A stretch of 32,900 nucleotides of DNA, taken from Campylobacteraceae bacterium (GTDB lineage: Bacteria > Campylobacterota > Campylobacteria > Campylobacterales > Sulfurovaceae). Under the pieces are notes generated by a model, which searched no databases, was not told the DNA's origin, and saw only the letters and a list, made by a program, of their open reading frames with translations. A program made the position numbers and the translations under genes. Shown piece by piece: positions 29,998 through 32,900 of this stretch (positions within the stretch are counted from its first letter, which is position 1; the number at the start of each line of letters is the position of its first letter). The stretch lies in the NCBI GenBank assembly GCA_027065045.1, contig JAMOOX010000127.1, positions 1 to 32,900 of the forward strand. Reading direction: 5' to 3'.

Positions 29998-32115
29998 ATG
30001 CTAACCACTCCATACAAAAAAATATTCTCAAAAGCCTCTCTAAAAGAGGCTTTAACTCTTATCAAATCCAAAGGTTCAGGCATAGATAAAGAGTTTCTTG
30101 ATGACTTTAAAAAGTATGAGAAACTACATATCAAAGCTCTTAATAATGAGCTTTTAGATGGTATCTATTCACCTGAACCTATCAAAAAAATATCTATTCC
30201 CAAAAATGATAAAGAGTATCGTCCTATTGCTTTGGCATCTGTAAGAGATAAGGTAGTCCAAAGGGCTTTGGTAATGGCTATTGAACCATATTTTGATAAG
30301 CTTATGAGTAATAAAAGCTATGGATATAGACATGATAAAAGCTCTCTCAAAGCTATTGGTAGATGTAGTGATTTTATTAATCGTGGCTATTTTTGGGTAT
30401 ATAAAAGTGATATTGATAACTATTTTGAGACTATTAATCATGATAGATTACTTAATATTTTGGGTTCTCATATAGAGGATAAAAAGATTATCAAGCTTAT
30501 ATCTTTGTATCTTGAAAATGGAGGATTTAAAAACTATAACTATATAGACCATAATAAAGGAGTCCATCAAAGAGATATATTATCTCCACTTCTAAGTAAT
30601 ATTTATCTCAATGAGATGGATATGTTTTTGGATATAGGAGATGATAAGAGTTATAAGGCTTATATTTTTGAGCATGGATTTAGTTTTTTAGGAGTCCATT
30701 TCAAAGACAAAGATAAGAGTATAGATAATGAGAGATTATTAAAAAAAGTCTCTAAATTATTTGAGATAGCAAGAGAATCTAAAAATCCAAAAGAGTTTGT
30801 ATCTAAAGTTAATCTATTTTTAGATGGAATTCAACGCTATTATCTCAAAATAATCAAACCTAATTCAACACAATTTGAATTATTATATAATGCTATTATA
30901 GACTCATCTGCTCAATTTGTATTTTTACAAAGAAAAGCAGAGAAACTTAAAAATAAAAAAGATTTCAAAGAGCCATTTATAGATTTATATCTATTAAAAG
31001 AGACATCTATTACACAACATAAAGATATAGTAGAGAGAATTATATCAAGAGGATTTGAAAAGTATTTAGCCACCAAAGAATATACCAAAGATAGTAGCAA
31101 AATTTTAGCCAAAAAACAAAAATATACCAAAAGTTTTGCCTCATCTTCTACCCTTTATGTGAGTCAATTTGGAGCATATTTGGGTATGAGCAAAAATAGT
31201 ATTATAGTCAAACTCAAAGGCAAAGTAGTAGCTAAGATACCCAAAAGATTATGTGAACATATCATCATAGCAGGTAAAGCAATATCTATTAGTTCTAATA
31301 TGATATATCTATGTGTCAAAGAGGGAATAGCGATAGATTTTGTAGATGGCAGAGATAAACCATTTGCTTCTATATTATCTCCTAAAACTGCTTATCCCAA
31401 AATGGCATTGAGACAATTAGAGCTAATTAAAAGTAATAAAAGTTTAGACCTTGCCAAGAAATTTATATATGCCAAAGCCAAAAATCAGCTCAATTATCTC
31501 AAATATTTAGATAAATATCATCAAGAGATAGATAAAGAGATAGATTTTATAGAATATAAAGTCAAAAATAGTATCAAAAAAGCTACAACAGTAGCCCAAT
31601 TAATGGGATATGAAGGTGAAATTAGTGCAATATATTGGCAATCTTTGGCTACTATTCTCAAAGATAAAATTAATTTTGAGAATAGAAATACAAGAGGGGC
31701 AAAAGATATAGTAAATGCTTCATTAAATTATGCCTATGCTATACTATACTCCCGTATTCAAAATGCCCTACTCAAAGCAGGATTAGCTCTTAATGTCTCT
31801 TTTTTACACTCAATACAAGAGGGTAAACCAACTTTAGTTTATGATTGTATAGAGGAGTTTAGAGCCTTTATAGTAGATAGAGCGATTGTATCTATGTTCA
31901 ACAAAAATGAAGCTCTCAAAATCAATGCCAAAGGAGAACTTAGTAAATCTTCTTGTGAACTTATAGTCAAAAATGTAAAAGAGCGTTTAGGTGTATATAG
32001 TAAATATAGAAAAGCATCAAAAAAGGTAGATAACATCATCCAAGACCAAGCATATCTATTAGCACGACATATAAAAGGCGAAGCTAAATATAAACCATTT
32101 ATAGGAAAATACTAA
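29998..32115 (+). CDS. cas1: Reverse transcriptase-Cas1 fusion with a deleted RT active site
   Basis: A 705-aa fusion. Residues 1-235 are group II intron-like RT: KSKGSGIDKEFLDDF, YRPIALASVRDKVVQRAL, SYGYR, and motif A WVYKSDIDNYFETINHD (Asp138). The next motif is altered (GVHQRDILSPLLSN; relatives usually have PQG), and the YxDD catalytic box is absent: MDMFLD jumps at about residues 210-214 into GDDKSYKAYIFEHGFSFLGVHF, which normally lies some 40-50 residues further on. A maturase-like segment follows (250-370), then Cas1 (about 383-705) with Glu539 (MGYEGEISAIYW), His604 (SFLHSIQ) and Asp616/Glu619 (LVYDCIEEFR). No Cas6 domain is fused. Integration by Cas1 looks possible; reverse transcription does not. 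The frame is open throughout; start ATG is 3 bp after cmr6. Confidence 0.93.
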   Translation: MLTTPYKKIFSKASLKEALTLIKSKGSGIDKEFLDDFKKYEKLHIKALNNELLDGIYSPEPIKKISIPKNDKEYRPIALASVRDKVVQRALVMAIEPYFDKLMSNKSYGYRHDKSSLKAIGRCSDFINRGYFWVYKSDIDNYFETINHDRLLNILGSHIEDKKIIKLISLYLENGGFKNYNYIDHNKGVHQRDILSPLLSNIYLNEMDMFLDIGDDKSYKAYIFEHGFSFLGVHFKDKDKSIDNERLLKKVSKLFEIARESKNPKEFVSKVNLFLDGIQRYYLKIIKPNSTQFELLYNAIIDSSAQFVFLQRKAEKLKNKKDFKEPFIDLYLLKETSITQHKDIVERIISRGFEKYLATKEYTKDSSKILAKKQKYTKSFASSSTLYVSQFGAYLGMSKNSIIVKLKGKVVAKIPKRLCEHIIIAGKAISISSNMIYLCVKEGIAIDFVDGRDKPFASILSPKTAYPKMALRQLELIKSNKSLDLAKKFIYAKAKNQLNYLKYLDKYHQEIDKEIDFIEYKVKNSIKKATTVAQLMGYEGEISAIYWQSLATILKDKINFENRNTRGAKDIVNASLNYAYAILYSRIQNALLKAGLALNVSFLHSIQEGKPTLVYDCIEEFRAFIVDRAIVSMFNKNEALKINAKGELSKSSCELIVKNVKERLGVYSKYRKASKKVDNIIQDQAYLLARHIKGEAKYKPFIGKY

Positions 32116-32399
32116 TGGCAAATTATATAGTAACTTATGATATATCAGATAATAAAAGACGCAAAAAAGTATCAGATATTTTAGAGGGATATGGTAAAAG
32201 GGTAAATTACTCCGTCTTTGAGATACAACTATCTACAAAAGCCCAAAAGAAATCAATAGAAAGAGAGTTATTAAAAGAGTTAAATCCCAAAAAAGACTCT
32301 TTGCGATTTTATCATATATGTAAAAACTGTATAGATAAATCTTGGAGTCTAGGAGAAGAAAATGCTCCATTTGAGAGAGATGCTATATACTATTTTTAA
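32115..32399 (+). CDS. cas2: CRISPR adaptation protein Cas2
   Basis: A 94-aa ferredoxin-fold protein beginning NYIVTYDISDNKRRKKVSDILEGYG, with the family's Asp in strand 1 (YDIS), then RVNYSVFEIQLS and LRFYHICKNC. It forms the Cas1-Cas2 integration complex with the RT-Cas1 fusion, whose stop codon overlaps its ATG (TAATG). It is the last gene of the operon before the structured non-coding region. Confidence 0.96.
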   Translation: MANYIVTYDISDNKRRKKVSDILEGYGKRVNYSVFEIQLSTKAQKKSIERELLKELNPKKDSLRFYHICKNCIDKSWSLGEENAPFERDAIYYF

Positions 32400-32420
32400 T
32401 CCATTTTCATCCCAAAACGA

Positions 32421-32754
32421 TTTGCGAACTTTTTGAAATTGGCAAACCCCCATTTTTAGGGCTTATAATTTTTACTTATGGGTTAAAAAAGTTCGCAAAC
32501 CTCCAATTTATCAAATTCAAAAAATAGGTTTGCGAACTTTTAGTTTAGTTTAAATCTCGTACCCCCTATTTTAGGGCTATTATAAACTTAAAATTGACTT
32601 AAAGTTCGCAAACCTATACTTAGTTATTTTTAAAGAGATAGGTTTGCGAACTTTTTTGACAAGATAAACCCCCATTTTTAGGGGGTATTTAGCTATTTTA
32701 AGTTATAATTTGGCTTATATTGACACATATAGTCATATAGATTTGCGAACTTTT
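32421..32754. repeat. Six copies of TTTGCGAACTTTT in alternating orientation, forming degenerate ~110-bp tandem units
   Basis: Plus-oriented copies begin near 32421, 32529, 32642 and 32742; minus-oriented copies (AAGTTCGCAAAC core) lie near 32490-32500 and 32603-32613. Each minus copy pairs with the plus copy about 25-30 bp downstream as an inverted repeat. The plus copies recur every 100-113 bp. The intervening sequence is only loosely conserved, so this is not a CRISPR array. The last copy abuts the -35 of the promoter at 32755. Confidence 0.8.
32447..32685. repeat. Three C-run/G-run hairpins within the tandem units
   Basis: CCCCCATTTTTAGGG at 32447-32461, CCCCCTATTTTAGGG at 32562-32576 and CCCCCATTTTTAGGGGG at 32669-32685 each lie between TTTGCGAAC-family sites. 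The third is a perfect 5-bp G-C stem. Their regular recurrence (115 and 107 bp) shows that the whole ~110-bp unit was duplicated. Confidence 0.7.
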
Positions 32755-32783
32755 TTGACAAAAATGCTTCAAGGTTCTATAAA
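32755..32783 (+). promoter_or_regulatory. Strong sigma70-like promoter, probably the CRISPR leader promoter
   Basis: Consensus TTGACA at 32755-32760, a 17-bp spacer and TATAAA at 32778-32783, reading toward the right window edge. It is immediately preceded by a TTTGCGAACTTTT site, which may be an operator. With no ORF following, transcription of a CRISPR array beyond the edge is the natural use. Confidence 0.65.
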
Positions 32784-32839
32784 AGGCTACTGTTTAGTAT
32801 TTTTTTATTAAATAAAATTCTATAAATTTATTTAATTCC

Positions 32840-32854
32840 CCCTATCTAATAGGG
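32840..32854 (+). repeat. Short GC-rich hairpin
   Basis: CCCTAT-CTA-ATAGGG, 6-bp perfect stem, in the putative leader just before the possible first CRISPR repeat. Confidence 0.5.
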
Positions 32855-32900
32855 TTTCCCTGCTTATTTGTGGGGAGGTTATTTTAAGACTTCGTCTTTC
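32854..32900 (+). CRISPR. Possible first CRISPR repeat at the window edge (unconfirmed)
   Basis: A stretch starting GTTTCCCTGC and containing CCC and GGGG runs lies about 70 bp past the promoter, downstream of cas2, where an array would be expected. The GTTT start fits many repeats. Only one copy is visible, so the call rests on position alone. Confidence 0.2.

Noticed and set aside
30169-31130. Minus-strand ORFs within the RT-Cas1 gene
   Set aside because: Short frames antisense to a conserved gene, with no motif or ribosome-binding site.
32400-32760. Repeats after cas2 read as a CRISPR array
   Set aside because: The 13-base sites alternate in orientation, are too short, and are spaced irregularly (about 40 and 70 bp); CRISPR repeats are direct and regularly spaced.

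Overview
Host and general character. The window is AT-rich and looks like a chromosomal segment from a Campylobacterota (Epsilonproteobacteria) bacterium. It carries a Tat-exported uptake [NiFe] hydrogenase with a membrane cytochrome b, LeuA, FabH, a YmdB-type phosphodiesterase, a 2[4Fe-4S] ferredoxin, malate dehydrogenase, RidA and the rplU-rpmA pair. The genus cannot be fixed from the sequence alone.

Layout. 1-3225 (minus): hydrogenase operon small subunit, large subunit, cytochrome b (cut by the window start). 3469-8586 (minus): two tandem CAP-domain lipoproteins, leuA, a ymdB-like gene and fabH. 8745-12455 (plus): ferredoxin, malate dehydrogenase, a coiled-coil protein and a membrane-anchored OmpA-domain protein. 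12478-13221: a small insertion zone with a MITE-like hairpin element, a DinJ/YafQ toxin-antitoxin pair with a palindromic operator, and a 30-bp relic of the 3' end of the ompA-like gene. 13223-15891: a membrane metallophosphoesterase, a lipoprotein, ridA, rplU and rpmA. From 15901 to the right edge the content is accessory.

Accessory block A (15934-19548). A full-length T7-type single-subunit RNA polymerase with all core catalytic residues lies on the minus strand. Facing away from it is an array of six short ORFs (10 to 72 codons). Each has its own ribosome-binding site and each is followed by one small hairpin of a common family, the last hairpin running into a T-tract. Two near-identical 47-bp repeats, each ending in a phage-promoter-like core TATTGACATATAG about 21-23 bases before an ATG, sit before ORF1 and ORF3. 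I infer a self-contained phage-type transcription module with cognate promoters. I do not recognise it as a described system.

Accessory block B (19537-32900). A type III-B (Cmr) CRISPR locus has unusual ancillaries. On the minus strand is a protein that appears to join a Card1/Can2-like CARF plus PD-(D/E)xK nuclease to a DHH-type phosphoesterase-like C-terminus. Divergent from it is one tightly overlapping operon: a CorA-like membrane effector, cmr1, an HD-less cas10, an MNT/HEPN pair, cmr3, a putative PD-(D/E)xK protein, cmr4, cmr5, cmr6, an RT-Cas1 fusion and cas2. CorA plus a DHH phosphodiesterase is the known combination for SAM-AMP signalling in some type III systems, while the CARF nuclease suggests cyclic oligoadenylate; here both may meet in one locus. 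The RT part of RT-Cas1 has lost the segment holding the catalytic YxDD motif, whereas Cas1 looks intact. No cas6 is present in the window. Downstream of cas2 is about 500 bp of structured non-coding DNA with degenerate ~110-bp tandem units and a strong sigma70-like promoter pointing to the right edge, where a CRISPR array may begin.
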